Shown: one piece after another, positions 8,665 to 16,542 of the stretch
How the letters are laid out: the number at the start of each line of letters is the position of its first letter
How positions within the stretch are numbered: the stretch's first letter is position 1
Assembly: GCA_014879665.1 (NCBI GenBank)
Contig: JACSRP010000125.1
Location: 1-35,392, forward strand
DNA from: Anaerolineae bacterium
Lineage (GTDB): Bacteria; Chloroflexota; Anaerolineae; Aggregatilineales; Phototrophicaceae
DNA: 35,392 nucleotides
Reading direction: 5' to 3'
Position numbers and translations under genes: made by a program
The notes under the pieces: generated by a model
The model's input: only the letters and a program-made list of their open reading frames with translations
Databases searched by the model: none
What the model was told of the DNA's origin: nothing

Positions 8665-10011
8665 ATGACAACTAAGCTTTTACATGATGCTGTGATTTTA
8701 GCTTTGGGCGGGAAAGATCAAATCTTTGATCGCGGCTACCTTCTGATCGAAGATGATCTTATTGTCGAAATTGGCGATGCGGCACAAACACCGCAGGGCA
8801 CATATGACGAGCGTATAGACTGCGCCGAACGGCTGATTATGCCGGGGTTGGTCAATGCCCATACGCATACGCCGATGACTCTATTTCGCGGCCTGGCTGA
8901 GGGCGTGTCTCTGTTCACATTGGATGGTTGGTACAACAGCATACGCACTCTGGAACTGGTAATGTCGCCAGAAATGGTGCCGGCTGCCGTAGAAATCGCT
9001 TGTGCAGAGATGATCCGGACAGGCACAACATGCTTTGCCGATCAATATTTCTATATGAATCAGGTCGTTCCTAAAGTGCGCCAGAGCGGTATGCGCAGCG
9101 TGCTGGCCTATGGGGTCGTAGAACTCAACGATCCTGAGGCTAGAGCACGTGAATTAGCGCAACTTAGCGCGTTTCTTGAGGGTATGCAAGGGGAGGGCAG
9201 TTCACGCTTGAAAGGTTGGGTCGGCCCTCATGCATTCTTCGTTGACAACAGCATTGAAATGATGCTTTCTGAACGAATAGTTGCGCAAAAGTATGGGACA
9301 GGGCTGCACATTCATCTCTCTACGACGGGTGAAGAAGACGTGTTCTGTCAGAGTCAATTTGGCACAACTGCAGTTCAGCAAATGGATAAATTAGGAATGT
9401 TTGATCAGCCGCTGCTTGCAGCCCATTCGATCACCATCCCGCAGGAAGATTGGCCGTTACTGGCACAACGCCCATTTAGCGCAGTAACCTGCGCCGGGGC
9501 AAGTATGCGTGCGGGCGCGGAAGCCGCCCCCGTAGCTGGTATGCGCGCTGCTGGCATTAATGTCGCAGTCGGAACAGACAACGTATGCAATAACAACGAT
9601 TATGATTTGTTCATCGAGATGCGCACCCTAGCGCGGTTGGCATCTTACCGGGAGCGGCAGCCGGGCGTATTGTCTGCGCGAGAGGTGCTGGAAATGGCAA
9701 CCGCGAATGGCGCGAAGGCGCTGGGTCTACAGGACGAGATTGGAGATCTTACAGCGGGAAAGAAGGCCGATATGATCATACTGGATCGCTCCGGTATAGG
9801 CTGGTCACCCTTTCCAACGAATGATCCCTTTACGGCGCTGGTCTACAGCATCAATGGCGCCCACGTCACCGATACGATGGTGGATGGAACATGGTTGATG
9901 CGAAACCGCCAGCTTCAAACACTTGATTATCGTGCTGCGACGCAGCAGCAAGCGAAAGATGCTTCTGAATTGATACGCCGTCGCAACTTAAGCAGCCCAA
10001 GTTTCGGATAG
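8665..10011 (+). CDS. Amidohydrolase of the MTA/SAH deaminase family
   Basis: A TIM-barrel metal-dependent hydrolase of 448 aa related to 5'-methylthioadenosine/S-adenosylhomocysteine deaminase (MtaD) and other nucleoside or purine deaminases. Metal ligands are visible: NAHTH (His66, His68), GLHIHLS in the middle, AAHS, and the VGTD aspartate. The composite domain (residues 1-60 and about 370-448, with AGKKADMIILD) is intact. Two family signatures are altered: the usual HCPxSNxKL segment reads CAGASMRAG, and GTDGxxSNNxLD reads GTDNVCNNNDYD, so substrate preference may differ from MtaD. It diverges from a nucleoside-importer operon, which supports a role in salvage of imported or internal adenosine derivatives. 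It is convergent with the recombinase gene. Confidence 0.85.
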   Translation: MTTKLLHDAVILALGGKDQIFDRGYLLIEDDLIVEIGDAAQTPQGTYDERIDCAERLIMPGLVNAHTHTPMTLFRGLAEGVSLFTLDGWYNSIRTLELVMSPEMVPAAVEIACAEMIRTGTTCFADQYFYMNQVVPKVRQSGMRSVLAYGVVELNDPEARARELAQLSAFLEGMQGEGSSRLKGWVGPHAFFVDNSIEMMLSERIVAQKYGTGLHIHLSTTGEEDVFCQSQFGTTAVQQMDKLGMFDQPLLAAHSITIPQEDWPLLAQRPFSAVTCAGASMRAGAEAAPVAGMRAAGINVAVGTDNVCNNNDYDLFIEMRTLARLASYRERQPGVLSAREVLEMATANGAKALGLQDEIGDLTAGKKADMIILDRSGIGWSPFPTNDPFTALVYSINGAHVTDTMVDGTWLMRNRQLQTLDYRAATQQQAKDASELIRRRNLSSPSFG

Positions 10012-10108
10012 ATAGCACTCTAAACTCTGACCAAATAGGAAGAGCGACTAAGCGCGGCGCACCGGGATTTAAAAGTAGCTGAACGAGCAGGGTAGGGCAG
10101 CAAAAATC

Positions 10109-11143
10109 CTAAATATCTACTTTCCAGCCCGGTACGCGGTGCGACCAATCTACATCGTGGCCGATATATCGCTCGGTGGTTGTTACGCTGGAGTGGCCTA
10201 ATTGTTCCCTGATTGCGTCCATTTCCATGCCAGATTGACGACACAAAAAGGCGTAGGTACGGCGAAAATCGTGGAAGGCAGGAATAACCAGTTCGCCGCG
10301 ATATTCGATGCGATATGCTTTTCTTCCCTCAAGCATGCGCTGTAAGCCACGTTCGGTAATCGAACGTTCTACAGAAATAAAATCACCTTCACGGCGGCGC
10401 ACGCGGCGGATGATCGGCGCGCGCTCATGCTGGGGTGGGGCGCTTCGCAAGTAAGCTTCAACGGCTTTGTACACCCACGAGTTCCAATCAGCCATCACCA
10501 CAGCTCGCTTACGGTTGTGCTTACCCCGGCGTATTAATATAGCGGGCTGCCCCAGGCGGTTGCGACTGTACAAGTCCGATTTTGTGAGGGCAACAATTTC
10601 GCTGATGCGCAGCCCCGCACCAAGTGCCAGCGCGCACACTGCCCGATCCCGCCTTCCCTTGAGATGCGTAGGGAAACTTTGCATGAATTGCTGTACAGAT
10701 CCAAGCTCAAAGCGCCGCCCATAATCAACGCTATCTTCGCTCTCCACTTCGTCTTGTACCAATGTGCGTTTAACATCTTTAATATTTGCCCAGTCGCGCA
10801 GAGCAATTTTCATCTGCAAGTCAACAACATCATCCGCTACAGAGCGCAGCCATTTTCGCGCCGCTGCTAATCGCGCATTGATCGTGCTAACTGATAACGG
10901 CTCACCCCGCGGCCATCGTCCATTTGCCATGTCATCACGAAAGCGTTCGAGCACTGTACGGTTTGGTATCGGGAAATTGTTATCGCGCATATAGGATGCA
11001 AGCGCATTGATGGCGCTGACAAAGTTACGCGCAGTTAGTGATCGCTGTTTGGATGGTAGATCGAGCTGGCCTAACAGCTGATACTTTTGCCCCAGAAGCT
11101 GTAGAAACGCCTCTTCAGTTTGCGGATCGAACCTTTGCAGCAT
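10109..11143 (-). CDS. Tyrosine recombinase (integrase/XerC-like), 344 aa
   Basis: A site-specific DNA recombinase. The N-terminal SAM-like core-binding domain spans about residues 10-125 and the catalytic domain about 145-335. All active-site residues can be placed: Arg179 (GLRISE), Lys208 (RRGKHN), His291 and Arg294 (HDFRRTY), His317 (LGHSS) and the nucleophile Tyr326 (TERYIGH). The length and residue spacing are similar to Cre (343 aa, Tyr324), but no sequence kinship to Cre is claimed. It is a lone gene between housekeeping genes, with no excisionase, transposon or phage genes nearby. Its promoter is overlapped by a perfect loxP-like inverted repeat at 11165-11196. No tRNA or direct repeat boundary is visible, so it may be a resident recombinase or an element remnant. 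Confidence 0.93.
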   Translation of the reverse strand: MLQRFDPQTEEAFLQLLGQKYQLLGQLDLPSKQRSLTARNFVSAINALASYMRDNNFPIPNRTVLERFRDDMANGRWPRGEPLSVSTINARLAAARKWLRSVADDVVDLQMKIALRDWANIKDVKRTLVQDEVESEDSVDYGRRFELGSVQQFMQSFPTHLKGRRDRAVCALALGAGLRISEIVALTKSDLYSRNRLGQPAILIRRGKHNRKRAVVMADWNSWVYKAVEAYLRSAPPQHERAPIIRRVRRREGDFISVERSITERGLQRMLEGRKAYRIEYRGELVIPAFHDFRRTYAFLCRQSGMEMDAIREQLGHSSVTTTERYIGHDVDWSHRVPGWKVDI

Positions 11144-11164
11144 GATTGTTGGCTATCCCAATAT

Positions 11165-11196
11165 CTAGTTCGTATATCGCACATTATACGAACTAG
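11165..11196. repeat. Perfect 12-8-12 inverted repeat, lox-like candidate recombination site or operator
   Basis: Arms CTAGTTCGTATA and TATACGAACTAG are exact reverse complements around the 8-base spacer TCGCACAT. The geometry (12-8-12) and the inner arm bases TTCGTATA...TATACGAA coincide with those of loxP (13-8-13). It begins 22 bases upstream of the recombinase ATG and contains that gene's likely -10 box. It could be the recombinase's crossover site, an autoregulatory operator, or both. Confidence 0.75.
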
Positions 11197-11209
11197 TTTA
11201 TTTTGTCAA
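11183..11209 (-). promoter_or_regulatory. Recombinase promoter overlapping the inverted repeat
   Basis: On the minus strand a perfect -35 hexamer TTGACA (11204-11209) and a perfect -10 hexamer TATAAT (11183-11188) are separated by 15 bases, shorter than the ideal 17. The -10 lies across the spacer and right arm of the palindrome, so any protein bound there should block transcription. Predicted transcription start is near 11176, giving a leader of about 33 bases with a weak ribosome site. Confidence 0.55.
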
Positions 11210-11287
11210 CTGATGCGTATTACTTGTTAGCGAGGATCACAAGCGCTTGAAGCCGATATTTAAATGGATTGTGGCGATTTCTGGGTT

Positions 11288-11995
11288 CTAGTTATCAACG
11301 CGAAATGGATTGAACTGCGTGTCGTAGTCGTAGAAATCTTCGTGTTCTGCCTTCTTCAACCGATTAATGATGAACACTGTAACTGGCGTCATGACGACTT
11401 CAATACCAACTTTGAAAATGTAATTTGTGATCACCAATCCTACAAACTGATCAGGATGGAAAACGCCTAATACCGTAGCGACACCAATAAATGCAATTGT
11501 ATCAACAGCCTGCCCAACCAATGTGCTGCCGATTGTGCGTAGAGGCAGCCACTTTCCTTTGGTGGCAATCTTCATCCGGGCAAGGACATAGCTATTAGAA
11601 AATTCACCGGCCAGATAAGCAATCAGACTGGCAATGATCAACCCGCTGATGCCCCCTAGAATAGCATCATAGGCAGATTGACCGGCATAAGTTTCCCATG
11701 TAGATTCACCGGGCAAAATTCCGGCAAGCCATACGAACAGCCCCATCAAAACCATTGCCAGAAAACCACTCCAAATGACCCGGCGCGAGGCTTTATAACC
11801 GTAAACTTCGGTCAAAATATCCCCGAAAATATATGAAATAGGGAAAACCAGCGTTCCAGCATCAAAAATTAGGGGTATAGGCCCAATTGAAATGTTCAAA
11901 TCAATAATCTTGGCGCTGCTCAAGAGATTGCTCAGTAAGAGGATGGTGACAAACATCGCCCCTATGAAACCAAGATAACGATACTGTTTCTGCAT
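11288..11995 (-). CDS. Queuosine-precursor transporter, VUT/YhhQ family
   Basis: An integral membrane protein with about six helices that imports a queuosine precursor (preQ0/preQ1/queuine class). Family features are the early LLLSNLLSSAKIIDL segment, ISYIFGDILTEVYGYKASRRVIW and, in the second half, LPLRTIGSTLVGQAVDTIAF. I chose the ATG at 11995 (235 aa) because GAGGGG lies 8 bases upstream; an in-frame GTG seven codons earlier lacks a ribosome site. The soluble C-terminal tail is short and acidic. No preQ1 riboswitch is apparent upstream. It is divergent from the P-loop ATPase gene. Confidence 0.9.
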   Translation of the reverse strand: MQKQYRYLGFIGAMFVTILLLSNLLSSAKIIDLNISIGPIPLIFDAGTLVFPISYIFGDILTEVYGYKASRRVIWSGFLAMVLMGLFVWLAGILPGESTWETYAGQSAYDAILGGISGLIIASLIAYLAGEFSNSYVLARMKIATKGKWLPLRTIGSTLVGQAVDTIAFIGVATVLGVFHPDQFVGLVITNYIFKVGIEVVMTPVTVFIINRLKKAEHEDFYDYDTQFNPFRVDN

Positions 11996-12088
11996 GCTTA
12001 TGACCCCTCGTGACACGGCAAGTAAAACGCGCTATACTGACCAAGTGTTCTAAGCAGGATAATACGGCATTAGTGGGCAATCGCCAAT

Positions 12089-13216
12089 ATGAACAATCAA
12101 CGGCAATATCCTCTTGAGTTTCGGCGTGAAGAAGTGGCGCAAATTTTAGGCTGTTGGGATGCATCTGAAGCTACGTCTGTCGTAGGCATTGGCAGCGTTG
12201 GCAAGTCAAACTTAATTCAACATCTGTCGCGCAGCGACGTAAAACAAACAGCACTCGGCACACAGGCAGAGTCTACATATGTTGTCATCGTAGATGCCAA
12301 TATGTTAGGCCCCCTTCCCTCCCCTAGCCTTCCAGAAAGCCAACAATTTCGCGTTTGGGCAGGATTTGAACTCATTATGCATCGCCTCTTTCTGGCACTG
12401 TATCCCTTTCCTCAACTATCACAGGATGAAGCAAAACGGTTCTACGATGCCTATCAGATGCTACAGGATGGAAATAATCCGCTGTTTTCTTATATGGGCG
12501 TGCGCTATCTAGAGCTTGGGTTAGAGTATTTTCTGCGTAAAAACCTGAAAATTATCCTTATTTTTGACGAGTTTGAGGAGCTTTTGCGGCAAATGCCGCC
12601 CAAGTTTTTCCAGATTTTGCGTGGTTTGCGGGACAGTCATAAATCAAATTTCATCTACACCGTGTTCAGTCGCTCTCCTATTCCCGTCCTGGTGGAGCGC
12701 TATAAGCTGCCGCTGCTGGACATGGAACCGTTTATGGAACTATTTACGGATAACGTGATCTATGTTGGCCCCTATAACGAGGCTGATGGGCGGCAAATGC
12801 TCGCCTCGATCTCTCGCCGCCGCGGGAAAACATTACCCGATCTGGCAAATGCGCTGCTATTAGAGGCAACAGGCCGCTTCGCCGGGCTGCTGCGGGGCGG
12901 GTTTAATGCCCTCATTGAAGCAAATATCACGGATTGGGGCACACATAACGCTGAAAGCATAGCCGAAATTTTGATCGCTAATCAGGCTGTAAAGACCGAA
13001 TGCGCCAGCATTTGGACCGGCTTGAACCGTTCTGAACAATACGTGCTCAAAGCAGTAGCGAAGCTGCATCCATATACGGTTAGTGCAGAAACCGAATTGG
13101 CGGTCAACATGCTCGTGCAAAAACGACTGCTGCGCGTCAACCACGCTGACAAACAGCTTGTGATCGAGCCGCCTGTTTTCCGAATGTATGTACATTCCAA
13201 CCCTGATCCGTCATAA
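12089..13216 (+). CDS. P-loop ATPase (AAA/STAND-like) with C-terminal winged-helix-like region
   Basis: A 375-aa cytoplasmic ATP-binding protein of uncertain function. Walker A is GIGSVGKS (residues 33-40) and Walker B with the following acidic residues is IILIFDEFEELL in mid-protein; IYTVFSRSP after it resembles a sensor-1 segment. The last 80 residues (NRSEQYVLKAVAK to the end) look like a winged helix, the arrangement of the archaeal/STAND ATPase group. It could be a signalling or DNA-associated switch, but nothing points to a partner except the next gene, which starts at the very next base after its stop. No domain typical of immune STAND proteins (nuclease, TPR sensor) is fused. Confidence 0.8.
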   Translation: MNNQRQYPLEFRREEVAQILGCWDASEATSVVGIGSVGKSNLIQHLSRSDVKQTALGTQAESTYVVIVDANMLGPLPSPSLPESQQFRVWAGFELIMHRLFLALYPFPQLSQDEAKRFYDAYQMLQDGNNPLFSYMGVRYLELGLEYFLRKNLKIILIFDEFEELLRQMPPKFFQILRGLRDSHKSNFIYTVFSRSPIPVLVERYKLPLLDMEPFMELFTDNVIYVGPYNEADGRQMLASISRRRGKTLPDLANALLLEATGRFAGLLRGGFNALIEANITDWGTHNAESIAEILIANQAVKTECASIWTGLNRSEQYVLKAVAKLHPYTVSAETELAVNMLVQKRLLRVNHADKQLVIEPPVFRMYVHSNPDPS

Positions 13217-13834
13217 ATGGCATCCGGTTATCATATTCCCGCAAGCACCGCGGAACATGTAATTGTTCGGGGGAATTCACGCTTTATTGCCGCTGCCGGA
13301 TTCGCTGAGACGGTGGCGACTGCCCGCGAGTTTATCAACGCGCGCCGAAGGCTTTATCCTGATGCTTCCCATCACGTCTATGCCTTTCGCGCTGGCTATG
13401 GCAGCAGCATTCAGGAGGGTATGAGCGATGACGGTGAGCCTTCCGGCACCTCGGGGCCACCGATTATGGCAGTTCTGCGGGGCAGCAATCTAGGTGATAT
13501 TGTGATCGTCGTTACCCGCTACTTTGGCGGCACCAAGCTGGGTACCGGCGGGCTTGTTAAAGCCTATGGCGATGCGGCGAAGGAAATTCTCGCCGTTTTG
13601 CCGACCAAACAAAAAATCGAATATTCTACGTTTGAATTGACTCTGAGTTACGCTTTTTACGGCACCGCAGCGCGGGAAATCGCAGCTTATGATGGTGAAA
13701 TTGTGAGCGAAAACTTTGCTGAAAGCATTACTTTGACGGTGAGTCTGCCCGCTGATAAAGGGAACGCCTTTACTTCGATCATTATCAATCGTTCGAATGG
13801 TGCGGTTATACCTATTCCCGGGCCAAAAGCCTAA
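13217..13834 (+). CDS. YigZ/IMPACT family protein (UPF0029)
   Basis: A 205-aa homologue of E. coli YigZ and of the eukaryotic IMPACT N-terminal fold. The hallmark strings DDGEPSGTSG (about 74-83) and VTRYFGGTKLGTGGL (about 97-111) are intact; the C-terminal part matches the DUF1949 beta-alpha domain, which has an EF-G-domain-V-like fold. IMPACT binds GCN1 in eukaryotes and the bacterial proteins are proposed to act around translation, but their reaction is not established. The gene starts with zero spacing after the ATPase stop, so it depends on that transcript. The 3' end overlaps the convergent LCP gene by 4 bases. Confidence 0.92.
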   Translation: MASGYHIPASTAEHVIVRGNSRFIAAAGFAETVATAREFINARRRLYPDASHHVYAFRAGYGSSIQEGMSDDGEPSGTSGPPIMAVLRGSNLGDIVIVVTRYFGGTKLGTGGLVKAYGDAAKEILAVLPTKQKIEYSTFELTLSYAFYGTAAREIAAYDGEIVSENFAESITLTVSLPADKGNAFTSIIINRSNGAVIPIPGPKA

Positions 13835-15129
13835 CTGCTGGAGGGCTGAACCACGTTGTAAGTACACGGGAAGTAATCACCGCCTACCACTACCCGATAA
13901 TCGAATTCTCGCGCCGCCACTGGATCGGGCAAAACATCTTCATCGCCCAACCGCAGCACATTTTGCAGGAGCATTAAACTACCGCCTTTTACCTGCCCGG
14001 TATAATCAACAACCGATGTGCGCGGCGAATAAGCTGCCAATGGCTCGCCCACACTAACCAGAAAGCCTTCCCATTCCAACCGGGATGCAGCTACCCGATC
14101 CATACCAGCGATACCACTGCCATTGATCACCTGAACACGTGGGCTGCTTGCGGTTAGCCGGTAAGTTGTTGGTGGCTGGTACATCTGCCGCTCCAGCGCC
14201 GTGATCGCAGCCCGATCTGGTAAGAGTACGCTGGCACCTTGAGGAGATGTCCAACCGCGAACTTCTTGATTAGCGCGAAAAGTATAAGAAGCTATCGCGG
14301 TACTATCTAGCGCTGCACCAACAGGGATAAGCCCTAGCATTACATCTAAAGAGATGTTTGTCTCAACAATTTCCATCAACTGCGGCCAGACATCGGTGAC
14401 CTGATCAAGCATACTCAGGTTGCGAATCCGGCTTAACACTGCGCGTAAAAGTGCCTGCTGCCTTCGCCCGCGATCCAGATCGCTGCTAGTACGGCGGCTG
14501 CGGGCATACCACAGCGCCAGATCACCATCCATATGACGAAAACCGACGGGCAGTGTAAACATCGCCCAATTTTCTTCGAGAGTCGGATCCATATCTGGCT
14601 CGATCAAACGCCAATCTTCGATGGCGCAGTCAACTGCAATATCTAGCCCGCCCAGATCGTCAATAATCTGCCGAAAATTTGTGAAGTTGATCCGCGCATA
14701 ATAATCAATTTCTAGGCCAAGGTTATATTCAAGGGTATTGATCAAGCTTTGTGGCCCCTGCCCTGTGCCTAGCTGCTGTTCACCCAAACCATAAGCCGTA
14801 TTGATACGATTCATACCGATTTCAGGGATATATACATATAGATCGCGGGGAATGGAGAGCAGTGATACTGTCCCCGCAGTCTGGTTCACTGAAACTACGA
14901 TAATGACATCAGTACGTCCAGCATTCGTCGGGTGTGTGGTATCGCTGCCCAGTAGTAAAAAATTCAAGATGTCATAGTCGCCCTCAGTGATCGGCGCTAT
15001 GGCTGCGGGAATTTCTTCTGGAAGCAGGGTTGGTGTAGGTTCTAATTCTTGCGCGTTTAGTGGCGCACCCACTGCAATTAATAACACAACCGTGCAAAAA
15101 AGTAACGACAGCAATCGGCCAAAGAGCAT
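13831..15129 (-). CDS. LytR-CpsA-Psr (LCP) family protein with LytR_C domain
   Basis: An exported enzyme of the family that transfers undecaprenyl-linked polymers to peptidoglycan, 432 aa. An N-terminal signal or anchor (about 1-27, ending PLNAQE) leads into the LCP domain: LLLGSDTTHPTNAGRTDVI with the catalytic-site Asp and Arg, SIPRDLYVYIP, MNRINTAYG, and the closing YARSRRTSSDLDRGRRQQ. The C-terminal LytR_C domain (about 325-425) starts at VQVINGSGIAGM. This two-domain form is common in Gram-positive-type envelopes. It is one of several wall-associated genes in the 14-18 kb stretch. It is transcribed alone; the 167 bases upstream hold no clear promoter match. Confidence 0.93.
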   Translation of the reverse strand: MLFGRLLSLLFCTVVLLIAVGAPLNAQELEPTPTLLPEEIPAAIAPITEGDYDILNFLLLGSDTTHPTNAGRTDVIIVVSVNQTAGTVSLLSIPRDLYVYIPEIGMNRINTAYGLGEQQLGTGQGPQSLINTLEYNLGLEIDYYARINFTNFRQIIDDLGGLDIAVDCAIEDWRLIEPDMDPTLEENWAMFTLPVGFRHMDGDLALWYARSRRTSSDLDRGRRQQALLRAVLSRIRNLSMLDQVTDVWPQLMEIVETNISLDVMLGLIPVGAALDSTAIASYTFRANQEVRGWTSPQGASVLLPDRAAITALERQMYQPPTTYRLTASSPRVQVINGSGIAGMDRVAASRLEWEGFLVSVGEPLAAYSPRTSVVDYTGQVKGGSLMLLQNVLRLGDEDVLPDPVAAREFDYRVVVGGDYFPCTYNVVQPSSS

Positions 15130-15235
15130 GATATCAACCCACGTTGAGTGTGAAAAAATGAAAGGGTGCCTTTAGCATACAATCAGAATTTTACTACCGC
15201 GCCGGAAAAGCGAAGGAGCATCGTGATTCCGTGGG

Positions 15236-15274
15236 TCAAACACAAGGCGCCCGTTTAGGGCGCCTTGTGTTTGA
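15236..15274 (-). terminator. 17-bp perfect palindromic stem-loop
   Basis: The arms at 15236-15252 and 15258-15274 pair perfectly over 17 bp around the loop GTTTA, with a G/C core and TTTGA at the foot. It lies 22 bases beyond the receiver-protein stop, so it most likely terminates that transcript. The T-run is short, so it may instead work partly as an RNA-stabilising hairpin. Confidence 0.7.
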
Positions 15275-15296
15275 GGAAAACTGCACGTCTGATCGT

Positions 15297-15656
15297 TTAG
15301 TAACGGTATTGATTGATCAGATTCAGCATGCTGCGGATTGATACTGGTTTTCGCACATACACATCGCATCCGGCGGCGGCATACTGATCGCCAAACCCCA
15401 TCGTATCGTAAGCAGTGATCGCCACAATTGGCTCACCGATACCCTTCTGGCGCAGTAAGCGGGTTAACTGCAACCCATCCATACTGCGATTGCCAAGATG
15501 CAAATCCATCAAAATCAAGTCGGACTCTCCAGGATGTATTCCTGCAAGCGCCGTTTCCGCATCAGTGTATGTAGAAAGTTGATCATCATTCATCTGACAG
15601 ATGCGTTCAATGAGCGCGACGTTGGCAAGATTGTCTTCAACGTAGACGATGTGCAT
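15297..15656 (-). CDS. Stand-alone response-regulator receiver protein
   Basis: A single CheY-like receiver domain of 119 aa with nothing fused to it. The phosphorylation apparatus is complete: acidic pair Glu7-Asp8 (VYVEDN), phospho-acceptor Asp51 (LILMDLH), Thr81 (AITAYD) and Lys103 (VRKPVS). With no output domain it must act through protein contacts or as a phosphorelay shuttle. No histidine kinase gene is near. It lies 28 bases downstream of an exported SH3b protein and may share its transcript, although the two act on opposite sides of the membrane. Confidence 0.93.
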   Translation of the reverse strand: MHIVYVEDNLANVALIERICQMNDDQLSTYTDAETALAGIHPGESDLILMDLHLGNRSMDGLQLTRLLRQKGIGEPIVAITAYDTMGFGDQYAAAGCDVYVRKPVSIRSMLNLINQYRY

Positions 15657-15684
15657 TTATCTCTGCCCTACTGCTTTCTGATTT

Positions 15685-16323
15685 TTAGTAACCAATGACT
15701 GCGAAGTTATCGAAGAACCCGCGCAGCAATGTGTACTCTCCATATACCCAACCACGTCCCAGCGGACTCTCAACATAATACCACAGCCCATCAGGCGTGG
15801 ATGCGAGACCGTCGAGAATTGTACCACCGGGAACGCTGCCCAGAGTCGAGAACTGCGGGCCGGGGCCGGTACGTACGTTCAAACGACCTGTATTCACTAT
15901 GATACGAGGTGGTTCCAAAACAGGAACTGGTACTTCGTTGGTCGTGGGAATACCGATGGTGACTGGCGGGGTTATAACCGAAACTGGCGGAGCCAACACA
16001 TCAACAACGGGAATGAAACGGAAATCTCCGCGCGGAAGTGTAAAGGCGATGTCTACCCAGCCGTTGCCAGCCGCTGTTGAAACCAGATCCCATGTACCCG
16101 AAGGATTTGTGCCCAATACGGGCAGTTCAGTACCGCCTACTACGCTGGTAACCACGGTAAATTGCGGGCCGGGACCACTGCGTACATTCAGCGCGCCAGT
16201 ATTCACGACGAGAATAGGAAGCGCGGGTGTTTGTTCTGCTGGCGCCGCAAATGCGACAGCGCTCATCGTCATGATGAGGAGGAAAATCCCAAGAAGCAGT
16301 GTTCCCCGTAAAATTCGTTTCAT
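15685..16323 (-). CDS. Exported protein with two bacterial SH3 (SH3b) domains
   Basis: A 212-aa secreted protein. The signal peptide (about 1-27, ending VAFAAP) is followed by an SH3b domain at about 37-100 (LNVRSGPGPQFTVV start) and a second at about 147-205 (LNVRTGPGPQFSTL start), joined by a Pro/Val-rich linker. The two domains share their opening motif and are evidently a duplication. SH3b domains usually bind peptidoglycan or wall polymers; no enzymatic domain is present, so a targeting or scaffolding role is inferred. GGAG lies 8 bases before the ATG. It is divergent from the L,D-transpeptidase gene, which itself carries an SH3-like region. Confidence 0.9.
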   Translation of the reverse strand: MKRILRGTLLLGIFLLIMTMSAVAFAAPAEQTPALPILVVNTGALNVRSGPGPQFTVVTSVVGGTELPVLGTNPSGTWDLVSTAAGNGWVDIAFTLPRGDFRFIPVVDVLAPPVSVITPPVTIGIPTTNEVPVPVLEPPRIIVNTGRLNVRTGPGPQFSTLGSVPGGTILDGLASTPDGLWYYVESPLGRGWVYGEYTLLRGFFDNFAVIGY

Positions 16324-16542
16324 GGATCAGTCTCCTGATGGTTGAGCTGCACGTCACACGAAATACTCCATTTCTAAGTATAGAATAAGAGTAAGAATTT
16401 ATGCCAACAATTAAGGCCAAAATTCACGGGAAATTGGGTGAATGTGGCGCGTCTGGTTGGGATACTGTAATCGTCAGGCAAGCGTCGGCAAGGTTTTAGC
16501 GGAATGTGTTACGTTCAAAGAAACAGATCTGTGGATGATCGT

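Noticed and set aside
11165..11196. Chromosomal dif site
   Set aside because: dif sites have 11-base arms with a 6-base spacer and a recognisable core; this has perfect 12-base arms and an 8-base spacer, so lox-like geometry or an operator fits better.
11996..12088. preQ1 riboswitch before the queuosine-precursor transporter
   Set aside because: I looked for the compact C-rich loop and A-rich tail of preQ1 riboswitches on the minus strand and saw neither.
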